Shown here one piece after another: positions 54,856-63,013 of a DNA stretch of 64,000 bases. Source of the stretch: Mucilaginibacter frigoritolerans. Its GTDB lineage: Bacteria; Bacteroidota; Bacteroidia; Sphingobacteriales; Sphingobacteriaceae. The stretch spans positions 496,001 to 560,000 of the forward strand of contig NZ_VLLI01000001.1 of NCBI RefSeq assembly GCF_007830615.1, written 5' to 3'. The notes below the pieces were generated by a model. The model made no database searches. It was not told the origin of the DNA and saw only the letters and a list, made by a program, of their open reading frames with translations. Within the stretch, counting starts at the first letter, position 1. Every line of letters starts with the position of its first letter. Both the position numbers and the translations under genes were made by a program.

Positions 54856-55899
54856 ATGAAAAAAAACAAATATTTTGTACACCCATTATTGGGTTTGTTG
54901 CTTGTTTTACAAGGTTATATAGCTATTGCCCAAAATAAGAAAACAGAACGCTCATGCCCCTTCGTTTTTGAGCTGCATAAAAAGGGTGGAACGCAAAAAT
55001 TGCGTTATGCAAGTAACCACTTTTTAACAACGGTGGATACTTCGGTGAAAACCTTGCTTGTTTATATTCATGGCATTAACCGCAACGGAGAAGACTACTT
55101 TGAATATGGTGAACGGATGTTAAGGGCGACTAATAAAAAGAAGGAAACTTTGTTGATAGCTCCTCAATATGCCAATGCAGAAGACCTGGATTATTATCAA
55201 TTGGGTAATGATTTTTTATACTGGAAAAAAGCGGAATGGAAGGATGGACATACGTCCATTTCGAGCGATAACAGGCCTCAAAGTTTAAAAATCAGCTCGT
55301 ACGAAGTATTGGATTCCTTATTAACAGCGGTACTTAGCTCGGGTAAATTCCCTAATATACAAAGAGTAATTGTATGCGGGCATTCGGCAGGGGGGCAATT
55401 TGTACAGCGTTATTCGGCTATTACACCTGTTCCTGATAGATTTACTCAATATAAATTCAGGTTTTTGGTGATGGACCCATCATCGTATATGTATCTGGAT
55501 GGAAGACGTCCGCTGGCTGATAAAACTTTTGGCGTGCCTGATACATCAGGCTGCCCGGAATATAATAATTACCCCAAAGGATTATTAAAACTTAATACTT
55601 ATGCAAATACAATTGGTGCGGAAAATATAAAGCGTAACGTGATGCAGCGGGATATTGTGATTTTATTAGGCGAGAAGGATACCAGAACAGATGATCCTAA
55701 TTTAGATGTAACCTGTTCTGGAAATTTGCAAGGCCGTTTTCGCTTGGAGCGGGGTTTAAATTACGTATCGTATCTTAGTTGTTTTCCCGGATATACCCAT
55801 AAAGGTAATTACAATGTGGTAGCAGGCAGTGGTCATAATGGCGATACTATGATCAACTCTGACGAAGCAAAAAAATGGATATTTGATGAGGGTAATTAA
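54856..55899 (+). CDS. Secreted alpha/beta-hydrolase
   Basis: This 347-residue protein has an N-terminal signal (about residues 1-25, ending IAIAQ). LLVYIHGINRNGEDYF near 70-85 looks like the oxyanion-hole strand, and VIVCGHSAGGQFVQRY near 172 gives the nucleophile Ser in GHSAGG. GSGHNGDTM near the end supplies a possible catalytic histidine. The substrate is unknown; it could be an esterase, a depolymerase or a peptidase-like enzyme. A hairpin follows at 55912-55944. Confidence 0.75.
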   Translation: MKKNKYFVHPLLGLLLVLQGYIAIAQNKKTERSCPFVFELHKKGGTQKLRYASNHFLTTVDTSVKTLLVYIHGINRNGEDYFEYGERMLRATNKKKETLLIAPQYANAEDLDYYQLGNDFLYWKKAEWKDGHTSISSDNRPQSLKISSYEVLDSLLTAVLSSGKFPNIQRVIVCGHSAGGQFVQRYSAITPVPDRFTQYKFRFLVMDPSSYMYLDGRRPLADKTFGVPDTSGCPEYNNYPKGLLKLNTYANTIGAENIKRNVMQRDIVILLGEKDTRTDDPNLDVTCSGNLQGRFRLERGLNYVSYLSCFPGYTHKGNYNVVAGSGHNGDTMINSDEAKKWIFDEGN

Positions 55900-55911
55900 T
55901 AAATTACTTTC

Positions 55912-55944
55912 GTGCTACGCGATTTTTTTGACTTCGCGTAGCAC
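55912..55944. terminator. Hairpin after the alpha/beta-hydrolase gene
   Basis: GTGCTACGCG and CGCGTAGCAC form a perfect 10-bp stem with a 13-base loop, between convergent genes. It is GC-richer than its surroundings. Confidence 0.65.
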
Positions 55945-55953
55945 ATGATTCAA

Positions 55954-56607
55954 TCAGTTTTTATTGGAATTATTGGTTTTATCATCTTTTTTAACAGATG
56001 TATTGCCTGCAGGATCTTTATAAGTAGTGTCTCCTGTATTATACAAACGCACCAGGTTTAGGATAGCCTTAAAGCTGAATTTGTTTTCTGACAAATACTT
56101 GTCAGAAACCTCTTTATTATCCTTTATCAGATCCAGAAAATTGTCTTTCCTATCTTTTTTAGAATCCATGGAAAAAATACTTGTGGTTTTTAACTCACTT
56201 ACCGTATCTGTAGCCTTGCTAACGTACCATACCTTTGTAGAGGTACTTACTCCATTAGCAGATGTGTTGGTGTAGATCATTTCATACAAATTTATTTTAC
56301 CTTTTTCTATAACCGTCATATACAAAGGTTTTGTAGGGAAAAAGGTGGTGGCCTTTTTAATTACAACAGCTCTGAATGTTTGGTTTCTACGCGCAATTGA
56401 GTATTCTTTAACTTTGTCAACTTTAATTTTTTTAGATTCATTGGTGCCTTCAACCTTATACTTAGGGGAACCTATTAAAGGGAAACTGATTTTACAATTT
56501 ATGGAATCACCATTTGTGGTAATAATATAATCTTGTTGAGCTTTGGCGGTGAAGGCAAATGAAATTATGGCAATTAAAATAAATGCTTTTGTAAATAGGG
56601 TTTTCAT
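55954..56607 (-). CDS. Secreted hypothetical protein, paralogue of the product of 56685-57362
   Basis: I do not recognise a named family. The 217-residue protein has a signal peptide with the typical Bacteroidota end FTAKAQQD near residue 24. The mature part begins DYIITTNGDSINCKI, a pattern seen in many secreted Bacteroidota proteins, then KKIKVDKVKEYSIARR. It ends in NLVRLYNTGDTTYKDP and an Asn/Lys tail. It shares this layout with the neighbouring gene product, and the two look like a tandem duplication. No membrane anchor is seen. Confidence 0.72.
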   Translation of the reverse strand: MKTLFTKAFILIAIISFAFTAKAQQDYIITTNGDSINCKISFPLIGSPKYKVEGTNESKKIKVDKVKEYSIARRNQTFRAVVIKKATTFFPTKPLYMTVIEKGKINLYEMIYTNTSANGVSTSTKVWYVSKATDTVSELKTTSIFSMDSKKDRKDNFLDLIKDNKEVSDKYLSENKFSFKAILNLVRLYNTGDTTYKDPAGNTSVKKDDKTNNSNKN

Positions 56608-56684
56608 TATTTTAAGTTTAATGAGGTTTAGCTTATTGAATGCTTTAATTGTAGAAGTTTCCAGATATGTTTTAACTATATATC

Positions 56685-57362
56685 TTAGTCTTGATTTGGG
56701 TTGAAACCATTTGACGAATCTTCTTTAGGCTCTACATAAGGGGGGTCTTTATAGGGTGTACCTGTATTGTAGAGGTGTATGAGGTTTCGAATGGCTTTAA
56801 AGCTAAAATCATTATCTGCTAAACATTTATTGTAAACCTCTTTATTGTCCTCAATCATGTTCAAAAATGCACGATTTTTGATTCTTAATTTAGATGATGA
56901 GGTAAATATACCGTCGGTTTTTACTTCACTTACCCAATCGTCGATTTTGCTGACATAGTATTTAATAGTGGAAGTACCTCCACCTATAGCAATAGGGCCC
57001 AGGCCAACCCCAACCGAAGTTCCTGGTGTGCTGTAAATCATTTGATATAAACAAATTTTGCCCTTTTCCAAAACAGGCATAAATAACCGCGGGTTTTCAT
57101 TAAATCCGGCACCACTCATATCCAATACCGATTTGAATAATGCATCCTGATCCGCTATATAATACTCTTTAATTTCATCGGGCCTGATCTTTTTGGACTC
57201 TTTAGCTCCTTTTGCTTGATATTTGGGAACTCCAAGCAAGCGGACATTAATTTCACATGTTAGTGAATCGTCACCTGCGGTGATCACATAATCATGCTGA
57301 GCTTTGGCTGTAAGGGCAAATAAAATGGAGGTGATAAATGTAATTGTGAATAGGGTTTTCAT
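56685..57362 (-). CDS. Secreted hypothetical protein, paralogue of the product of 55954-56607
   Basis: The 225-residue protein starts MKTLFTITFITSILFALTAK, a signal peptide ending near AKAQHD. The mature protein shares with its neighbour the blocks DYVIT-GDDSLTCEI, KKIRPDEIKEYYIA, LEKGKICLYQMIY, YVSKIDDWVSEVKTDGIF, FLNMIEDNKEVYNKCLADNDFSFKAI and the end IHLYNTG. A Gly-rich stretch, SVGVGLGPIAIGGGTS, near residue 120 is not in the other copy. Its function is unknown. The two genes are 77 bases apart, and kdsB follows upstream on the same strand. Confidence 0.72.
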   Translation of the reverse strand: MKTLFTITFITSILFALTAKAQHDYVITAGDDSLTCEINVRLLGVPKYQAKGAKESKKIRPDEIKEYYIADQDALFKSVLDMSGAGFNENPRLFMPVLEKGKICLYQMIYSTPGTSVGVGLGPIAIGGGTSTIKYYVSKIDDWVSEVKTDGIFTSSSKLRIKNRAFLNMIEDNKEVYNKCLADNDFSFKAIRNLIHLYNTGTPYKDPPYVEPKEDSSNGFNPNQD

Positions 57363-57446
57363 TGTTTAAGGCTTAACCAGGTTGTTAAATTCAGGGCTTT
57401 ATTTTTTACGTCAGCTTCCGGCCCGATAAGTTTTATGCGAGAGCTA

Positions 57447-58175
57447 TTATTTCGTTAACTTTTCCAAATCCTCCGGCGTATCAATAGCATAAGTTTCCAG
57501 TTCAGTTTCGGCTACTTTTATACGATAGTCGTTTTCTATCCAGCGCAGCTGTTCCAGGTTTTCCGCTTTTTCGAGGGGAGATACTGGGAGTTTGGTGATT
57601 TGTTGTAAAATATCGGCGCGGTAGCCGTAAATACCAATGTGTTTAAAATAAGTATAGTGTTTTAACCAATCTGTTTGCTCTTGTCCGCGGATATGGGGCA
57701 ACGGGGAGCGTGAAAAATAAACGGCCTCCGATAGTTTATTGATTACCACCTTGGGCGAATTGGTATTAAATAATTCCTGCTCAGTATTTACCTTCTTTAT
57801 AAGGGTAGCAATTTGCGTATCTGCATTTTGAAAGCAGGAAGCCAGTTTGCTGATCTGTTCCGGGTCAATATAAGGCTCATCACCCTGTATGTTAATGATT
57901 ACCTCGTATTGCGGATGTTTAAGGGCAACTTCGGCACAGCGGTCGGTTCCGCTTTGATGATCGGGCGAGGTAATGATGGCCGATCCGCCAAAATCATGCA
58001 CGTGTTTGTAAATGCGTTCGTCATCGGTAGCAACAATCACTTCAGCCAGTTGATCACACTTTTTTGCCTGCTCATAAACCCTTTGAATCATGCTTTTACC
58101 AGCAATATCAACCAATGGTTTACCCGGAAAGCGGGTAGATGCATAGCGGGCAGGGATTATTCCGAGGATATTCAT
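57447..58175 (-). CDS. kdsB: 3-deoxy-manno-octulosonate cytidylyltransferase KdsB
   Basis: KdsB activates Kdo as CMP-Kdo for the LPS inner core. The 242-residue protein has IIPARYASTRFPGKPL at the N-terminus (nucleotide-binding), VIVATDDERI near 47, INIQGDEPYIDPEQI near 93-107, and RSPLPHIR near 152. A later ENDYRIKVAET-type end is typical. Kdo production genes (kdsA, kdsC, kdsD) are not in the window. The start codon is preceded by a long hairpin at 58192-58238. Confidence 0.95.
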   Translation of the reverse strand: MNILGIIPARYASTRFPGKPLVDIAGKSMIQRVYEQAKKCDQLAEVIVATDDERIYKHVHDFGGSAIITSPDHQSGTDRCAEVALKHPQYEVIINIQGDEPYIDPEQISKLASCFQNADTQIATLIKKVNTEQELFNTNSPKVVINKLSEAVYFSRSPLPHIRGQEQTDWLKHYTYFKHIGIYGYRADILQQITKLPVSPLEKAENLEQLRWIENDYRIKVAETELETYAIDTPEDLEKLTK

Positions 58176-58191
58176 TATTTACTATTTTAGA

Positions 58192-58238
58192 TTTAAGATT
58201 TACGATTGCAAATAGGCAGATCAATCGTAAATCTTAAA
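58192..58238. repeat. Perfect 17-bp inverted repeat between kdsB and the nucleoside kinase gene
   Basis: TTTAAGATTTACGATTG and its exact complement flank a 13-base loop. In the sense of both neighbours (minus strand) it lies between the kinase stop and the kdsB start and may be a terminator or attenuator-like hairpin. The AGATTTTAGATTT-type words around it also occur near 15835. Confidence 0.65.
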
Positions 58239-58253
58239 CCGTAATGCTAAAAA

Positions 58254-58868
58254 TTAAAATAACCCGTGTATTTCACGCTCAATCATTTGTACAACGCTGG
58301 CCAGGTCTTCGGTGTTATTGGCAAAGTCAATATTGTCTTTATCAATAATCAGTAATTTGCCGAGTTTGTAACCTTTTATCCATTTGTCGTACTTTTCATT
58401 CAGTTTTGACAGATAATCCAACCTGATACCTGATTCGTATTCGCGGCCACGGTGCTGTATGTTGTTTACCAGGGTAGGGACAGATGCTTTGAGGTAAATT
58501 AAAAGATCGGGCGGTTTTATAAACTCGGTAATGTTATCAAACATAGCCTGGTAGTTCTCATAATCGCGGGTGGTCATCAAACCCATATCATGCAGGTTTT
58601 CAGCAAAGATGTAGGCATCTTCATAAATAGTCCTGTCCTGGATAATGTCCTGTCCACTTTTCTGGATCTCGATGATCTGGCGGTAACGGGTATTTAAGAA
58701 ATAGATTTGCAGATTAAAGCTCCAGCGTTTCATATCACTGTAAAAATCTTCCAGGTACGGATTATTATCTACAGCCTCATATAAAGGATCCCAGCTATAA
58801 TTTTTCGCCAATAATTCGGTAAGTGTGGTTTTACCTGCGCCTATGTTTCCTACAATAGCTATGTGCAT
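58254..58868 (-). CDS. Deoxynucleoside kinase
   Basis: The 204-residue protein phosphorylates deoxynucleosides for nucleotide salvage. The P-loop IVGNIGAGKTTL is at residues 4-15, QDRTIYEDAYIFAENL near 77-92 includes the conserved DRT-E motif, and QHRGREYE near 137 is the lid. It is of the Bacteroidota and Gram-positive type (deoxyadenosine/deoxyguanosine kinase-like). Which base it prefers is not clear from sequence. The gene lies between trpS and kdsB on the same strand. Confidence 0.92.
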   Translation of the reverse strand: MHIAIVGNIGAGKTTLTELLAKNYSWDPLYEAVDNNPYLEDFYSDMKRWSFNLQIYFLNTRYRQIIEIQKSGQDIIQDRTIYEDAYIFAENLHDMGLMTTRDYENYQAMFDNITEFIKPPDLLIYLKASVPTLVNNIQHRGREYESGIRLDYLSKLNEKYDKWIKGYKLGKLLIIDKDNIDFANNTEDLASVVQMIEREIHGLF

Positions 58869-59005
58869 ATCAGTATTTAAGTTATTTATCTGAACCTCAA
58901 GTTGCCGAATTTACAGAATTACTTGAATTTTTAATGGATAGATTTCTTTTTCATTGAATGAATTCACAGAAATAATTCTGAAAATTCTGGTTCAGGCTTT
59001 ACTCC

Positions 59006-60001
59006 TTAAAAATTTTTAAAGCCGATAATTTCTCTTACTTCGCGGATAGTTCTTGACGCACTTTCTCTGGCTTTAATGGCACCATGACGGGCCACCTGAC
59101 GCAAATAAAGGGTATCATTAGCGATATCATTTATTCTTTCGCGGATAGGTGCTGTAGCGATAATGATATCTTCAGCCAGCTGTTTTTTTAGATCACCATA
59201 ACGTATCTGGCAGGTATTGTACAGGTTATCAAAATGCTCATAAGTATCGGCAGATGATACCACTTTTATAATATCGAACAAGTTTTGAATTTCGACAGGT
59301 TTCTCTGAATTTTCAACAGTAGGGCCGCTGTCTGTAACGGCACGCATTACCTTTTTACGGATAGCCTCGGGCGAATCGGATAAATAAACCGCATTGCCTT
59401 CACCTTCTGACTTACCCATTTTACCTTTACCATCCAATCCCGGAATTTTTACAAGGTTATCGCTAAAGTTGAAGGCATATGGCTCCGGAAAATATTCTTT
59501 ATTATATAGTCTGTTAAAGCGGTTACCAAAGGTACGGGACATTTCCAGGTGTTGTTCCTGATCCTTGCCCACTGGCACTTTTGTGGCCTTGTGAATAAGA
59601 ATATCCGCAGCCATTAAAACAGGGTAGGTAAGCAAGCCTGCATTCACATTATCAGGATTTGCGCGTACTTTGTCTTTAAATGATGTAGCACGTTCCAACT
59701 CGCCTAAATAGGCGTTCATATTTAAGTAGAGATACAGCTCAGATACCTCAGGCACATCAGATTGTATATAAATGGTGGCACGTTCAGGATCAATCCCGGC
59801 GGCCAGGTATTCTACCAGCACCTGTTTAATATTGCCATGTAAGTCGGCAGGAGTAGGGTGGGTAGTTAACGAATGCAGATCGGCAATAAAAAAATAGCAG
59901 TTATACTCGTGCTGCATTTTTACGAAGTTTTGTATTGCTCCGTAATAATTTCCTAAATGTAAGTTCCCGGTTGAACGGATACCACTAACAACAGTTTCCA
60001 T
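59006..60001 (-). CDS. trpS: Tryptophanyl-tRNA synthetase
   Basis: TrpS charges tRNA-Trp. The 331-residue class I synthetase has the HIGH-like motif TGNLHLGNYYG near residues 11-21, PVLMAADILIHKATKVPVGKDQEQHLEM near 126-153 and the KMSKS-like GKGKMGKSEG near 195-204. The C-terminal helical part binds the anticodon. Its start is the ATG at 59999-60001. It is divergent from the acyltransferase gene, only 37 bases away. Confidence 0.95.
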   Translation of the reverse strand: METVVSGIRSTGNLHLGNYYGAIQNFVKMQHEYNCYFFIADLHSLTTHPTPADLHGNIKQVLVEYLAAGIDPERATIYIQSDVPEVSELYLYLNMNAYLGELERATSFKDKVRANPDNVNAGLLTYPVLMAADILIHKATKVPVGKDQEQHLEMSRTFGNRFNRLYNKEYFPEPYAFNFSDNLVKIPGLDGKGKMGKSEGEGNAVYLSDSPEAIRKKVMRAVTDSGPTVENSEKPVEIQNLFDIIKVVSSADTYEHFDNLYNTCQIRYGDLKKQLAEDIIIATAPIRERINDIANDTLYLRQVARHGAIKARESASRTIREVREIIGFKNF

Positions 60002-60024
60002 GGGGCGAAAGTAAGTAATTTTTA

Positions 60025-60032
60025 TATTTTTG
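60025..60032 (+). promoter_or_regulatory. Probable -7 promoter box for the first acyltransferase gene
   Basis: TATTTTTG matches TAnnTTTG exactly and ends six bases before the ATG at 60039, so the message would be leaderless or nearly so. A minus-strand partner, TACTTTCG (complement of 60006-60013, one mismatch), may serve trpS. Confidence 0.4.
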
Positions 60033-60038
60033 GTGAAA

Positions 60039-60764
60039 ATGAAAATGTTATTAAAGAAAGTACACGTTTACTTATACGTTATTAGTGTTGCCCTTACTTA
60101 CTTTTTATTATGGCCCATATTTTACTATTTATCCCGTAAACCATCGCGCTATAGAAGCATGAATGCCGTGCGGCGTGCATGGGGATTTTTGAGTTCGGCC
60201 CTTGTTGGTTTCTTTTTTAAATATGAATATGAGCAACTGATAGACTGGAGCAAAACCTATGTTGTTTGCCCCAATCATACCTCCAACCTTGATATTGCAG
60301 CTATGTGTATACTGGTAAACAATAATTGCAGTTTTATGGGTAAGGAAGAATTGAAAGATGGCTTGGTTACAAAACTATTTTTTAAATCGGTTGATATACC
60401 GGTTAATCGTGATAGTAAAATGTCATCTTACCGGGCTTTTAAAGAGGCTGGTGAACGACTTAAAAACGGAACTTCACTTATTATTTTTCCAGAAGGAAAG
60501 ATTGATGACGAGTATCCGCCCAAATTACATGAGTTTAAAAATGGGCCTTTCAGATTAGCCATAGATCTGAAAATACCTATTATTCCGGTGTCGTCATCCA
60601 ATACATGGAAAATGCTTTGGGATGATGGTACTAAATATGGCACCAGGCCAGGTATTTGCAAGTTTTATGTACATAAGCCCATTGGTACCCATAATTTAAC
60701 CGCTGACGATGCTGATACGCTTAAAGATGAAGTTTATAATATTATTCAGCAAAAGATTGGTTAA
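60039..60764 (+). CDS. plsC: 1-acyl-sn-glycerol-3-phosphate acyltransferase-like protein (first copy)
   Basis: This 241-residue protein has an N-terminal membrane helix (about residues 8-30) and the PlsC acyltransferase motifs. CPNHTSNLDIAAM near residue 75 contains the HX4D catalytic motif, and IIFPEGKIDDEYPP near 150 is motif III with the usual FPEG. FRLAIDLKIPIIPVS is motif IV. It would acylate lysophosphatidic acid or a lysolipid. I start at the ATG at 60039; the TTG at 60030 is less likely. The second, closely similar copy follows 83 bases later. Confidence 0.87.
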   Translation: MKMLLKKVHVYLYVISVALTYFLLWPIFYYLSRKPSRYRSMNAVRRAWGFLSSALVGFFFKYEYEQLIDWSKTYVVCPNHTSNLDIAAMCILVNNNCSFMGKEELKDGLVTKLFFKSVDIPVNRDSKMSSYRAFKEAGERLKNGTSLIIFPEGKIDDEYPPKLHEFKNGPFRLAIDLKIPIIPVSSSNTWKMLWDDGTKYGTRPGICKFYVHKPIGTHNLTADDADTLKDEVYNIIQQKIG

Positions 60765-60847
60765 TGGGTTGGATTAAATAATGAAAAAGTATATTCACTT
60801 AATCAAAGCTATTTGACTCCAACGACTTTTTTTTTATTTTGGTGATC

Positions 60848-61579
60848 ATGAAACTCACCCTAAAAAGATTACACACCTATTTTTACCGATATAGTGTTGC
60901 TTTCTTTTTTATTTTGGTATGGCCCATATTGTACTTCTTATCCCGAAAAAAGCAGCGCTACAAATATATTAACGGATTTAGAAGATTGATTATCAAGTTA
61001 AGTACTACTGTTTCGGGCATATTTTTCAATGCAATTGAAGAAGAAAAAGTTGACTGGAGTCGCACTTATATTATAATAGGTAACCATACCTCAAATCTTG
61101 ATGTTTCAGCAATATGTATCACTGCAAAAAACAACCATTGCTTTATTGGGAAAGAGGAATTGCTGAATAATATGGTTTTAGGATTTTTTTTCAGAACGAT
61201 AGATATTACGGTGAATCGCGATAGTAAAATTTCATCATTTAGGGCATTTAAAACAGCTGCTGAACGATTAAAGGATGGGGTAAGTGTAGTGATTTTTCCG
61301 GAGGCCACCATTCCGCGTGATTACCCACCAAATTTGCATTCCTTTAAAAATGGCGCATTCAGATTAGCCATCGAACTGAAAATTCCAATTTTACCCATTA
61401 CATCTATTGATACCTGGAAGATTTTTTGGAATACAGGTAGTGAATATGGCAGCAGACCGGGCATTTGTAATATATTTGTACACAAACCGATTGAAACTGC
61501 GCATTTAACATTGGATGATGCTGATGCGCTACGCGATGAGGTGCATGATATTATTAAACAGAAACTAGTATTGTTATGA
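60848..61579 (+). CDS. 1-acyl-sn-glycerol-3-phosphate acyltransferase-like protein (second copy)
   Basis: This is a tandem paralogue of the protein encoded at 60039, with 243 residues and the same order of parts: N-terminal helix, GNHTSNLDVSAI (HX4D), VIFPEATIPRDYPP and FRLAIELKIPILPIT. The usual FPEG of motif III is FPEA here. Specificity has therefore probably drifted, although activity is not excluded. The gatC gene begins inside its stop codon (ATGA overlap). The start at 60848 matches that chosen for the first copy. Confidence 0.85.
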   Translation: MKLTLKRLHTYFYRYSVAFFFILVWPILYFLSRKKQRYKYINGFRRLIIKLSTTVSGIFFNAIEEEKVDWSRTYIIIGNHTSNLDVSAICITAKNNHCFIGKEELLNNMVLGFFFRTIDITVNRDSKISSFRAFKTAAERLKDGVSVVIFPEATIPRDYPPNLHSFKNGAFRLAIELKIPILPITSIDTWKIFWNTGSEYGSRPGICNIFVHKPIETAHLTLDDADALRDEVHDIIKQKLVLL

Positions 61580-61863
61580 CCATAGATGAAGAAACCGTTG
61601 ATAAAATAGCCCATTTGGCCAGGCTTGAACTCTCAGATGATGAAAAGCAGGAAATGATTGGCGACATGAACAAGATACTTGGTTTTATGGATAAGCTGAA
61701 TGAAATTGATACAGCCGGAATTGAACCGTTGATTTATATGACCAACGAGGTGAATGGGTTTAGGGAAGACGTGGTTAAGCAGGATATTACGCATGAAGAA
61801 GCGCTGGAAAATGCACCTAAGCATGATAAGGATTTCTTTTTAGTGGCGAAGGTGATTGGGTAG
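61576..61863 (+). CDS. gatC: Aspartyl/glutamyl-tRNA amidotransferase subunit C
   Basis: GatC is the small subunit of the GatCAB complex, which amidates mischarged Glu-tRNA-Gln or Asp-tRNA-Asn. The 95-residue protein has VDKIAHLARLELSDDE near residues 8-23, the family N-terminus. DMNKILGFMDKLNEIDTAGIEPL lies near 29-51 and the end is APKHDKDFFLVAKVIG. gatA and gatB are not adjacent, as is common in Bacteroidota. It overlaps the second acyltransferase gene by four bases. Confidence 0.92.
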   Translation: MTIDEETVDKIAHLARLELSDDEKQEMIGDMNKILGFMDKLNEIDTAGIEPLIYMTNEVNGFREDVVKQDITHEEALENAPKHDKDFFLVAKVIG

Positions 61864-61938
61864 TTATTCCCAATTCTTTTACTTTTTAAAAAAATGCTGT
61901 AACAAAGTATCCGTCACTATAGTCAAAACAAGAAAATT

Positions 61939-62670
61939 ATGGAGCCACTCATTACTTTAAAAGATATAGGACGGAAATACGTAATAGGAACTGAAGTTAT
62001 TCATGCGCTTAAATCCGTATCGTTAACTATCAATAAGGGCGAATTTGTGGCTTTAATGGGCCCCTCTGGATCGGGGAAGTCTACTTTGATGAATATTCTA
62101 GGCTGTTTGGATACCCCTTCAAAAGGCGAATATATTTTGAACGGTATAAACGTTAGCCACATGACTGATAACGAACTGGCTGAAGTAAGGAATACTGAAA
62201 TAGGTTTCGTTTTTCAAACGTTTAATCTTTTACCCCGTAATACAGCATTGGATAATGTGGCTTTACCCCTCATTTATGCCGGTGTAAGCAAAGAAAAGCG
62301 CCAGGAACGAGCAAAAACCAGTTTAGAAAACGTAGGTCTTGGCAACCGTATCACCCACAAGCCCAATGAGCTTTCAGGCGGACAGCGCCAGCGTGTTGCT
62401 GTGGCCCGTGCCTTGATCAATAATCCATCTATTATATTGGCTGATGAGCCTACGGGTAACCTGGATACCAAAACTTCTATTGAAATAATGGGCCTGATGG
62501 AGGACATCCATGCCAAAGGTAATACCATTATATTAGTAACTCACGAAGAGGATATAGCGCTACACGCCCACCGTATAGTACGTATGCGTGATGGTTTGGT
62601 TGAAAATGATTTTGCCAATACCAATATTCAAAGGGTACAAAGACAAGGAATTCCTGAATTTAAAGATTAA
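61939..62670 (+). CDS. ABC transporter ATP-binding protein, LolD/MacB type
   Basis: The 243-residue ATPase has Walker [10 protein letters not shown] near residues 41-49, [17 protein letters not shown] near 91-107 and the signature [15 protein letters not shown] near 141-155. Walker [12 protein letters not shown] follows near 165-175. The FQTFNLLPR segment and the LDTKTS D-loop are typical of the MacB/LolD/FtsE-type group. Its permease is not next to it in this window. Its product would supply energy for efflux or lipoprotein release. It is not of the peptidase-containing type that usually cleaves double-glycine leaders. Confidence 0.87.
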   Translation: MEPLITLKDIGRKYVIGTEVIHALKSVSLTINKGEFVALMGPSGSGKSTLMNILGCLDTPSKGEYILNGINVSHMTDNELAEVRNTEIGFVFQTFNLLPRNTALDNVALPLIYAGVSKEKRQERAKTSLENVGLGNRITHKPNELSGGQRQRVAVARALINNPSIILADEPTGNLDTKTSIEIMGLMEDIHAKGNTIILVTHEEDIALHAHRIVRMRDGLVENDFANTNIQRVQRQGIPEFKD

Positions 62671-62735
62671 TTCATTTTACCATACCATGCGTTCACGGTG
62701 TTCATTTTAAAATACTATGAACCCACGCGTTTTTC

Positions 62736-62918
62736 TTAGCAGCAGCCTAATAGCTCACCAGTTGGGCAGTATAAATCCTGATTGTCTCCAAAATAACAAT
62801 CAGGGCTTAATCCACCACCGGGTAAATTATCATCAGGGATAAAGCAAAAGCATCCGGCAGGAGGGGTTTGTAATCCGCCTTTAATGTTTTTCAATTCTTC
62901 TCTGGTTAATTTTTTCAT
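62736..62918 (-). CDS. Double-glycine leader peptide, possible bacteriocin-like precursor
   Basis: This 60-residue peptide begins MKKLTREELKNIKGG, a leader of the ComC/bacteriocin type ending in GG at residues 14-15. Bacteroidota precursors of this kind (KLTRKELKxIxGG) are well known. The 45-residue core has six cysteines, at 23, 25, 41, 51, 59 and 60, and several prolines and glycines. That suggests disulfide bonds, or modification, after export. The usual exporter with a C39 peptidase is not present. It is divergent from nothing nearby; the ABC ATPase on the other strand ends 66 bases away. Confidence 0.7.
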   Translation of the reverse strand: MKKLTREELKNIKGGLQTPPAGCFCFIPDDNLPGGGLSPDCYFGDNQDLYCPTGELLGCC

Positions 62919-63013
62919 AATGTGTGTTTAGGTATAAATATTAATGGATTGAAGTTAATACTTCTAAGATAATACAATACTCTGATAATTAGCGTTACAT
63001 CCCAGAAATAGAA

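Noticed and set aside
61939..62918. ABC ATPase plus double-glycine peptide as a bacteriocin export pair
   Set aside because: The ATPase is of the LolD/MacB type without a C39 peptidase domain, and the two genes are convergent. No direct pairing is supported.
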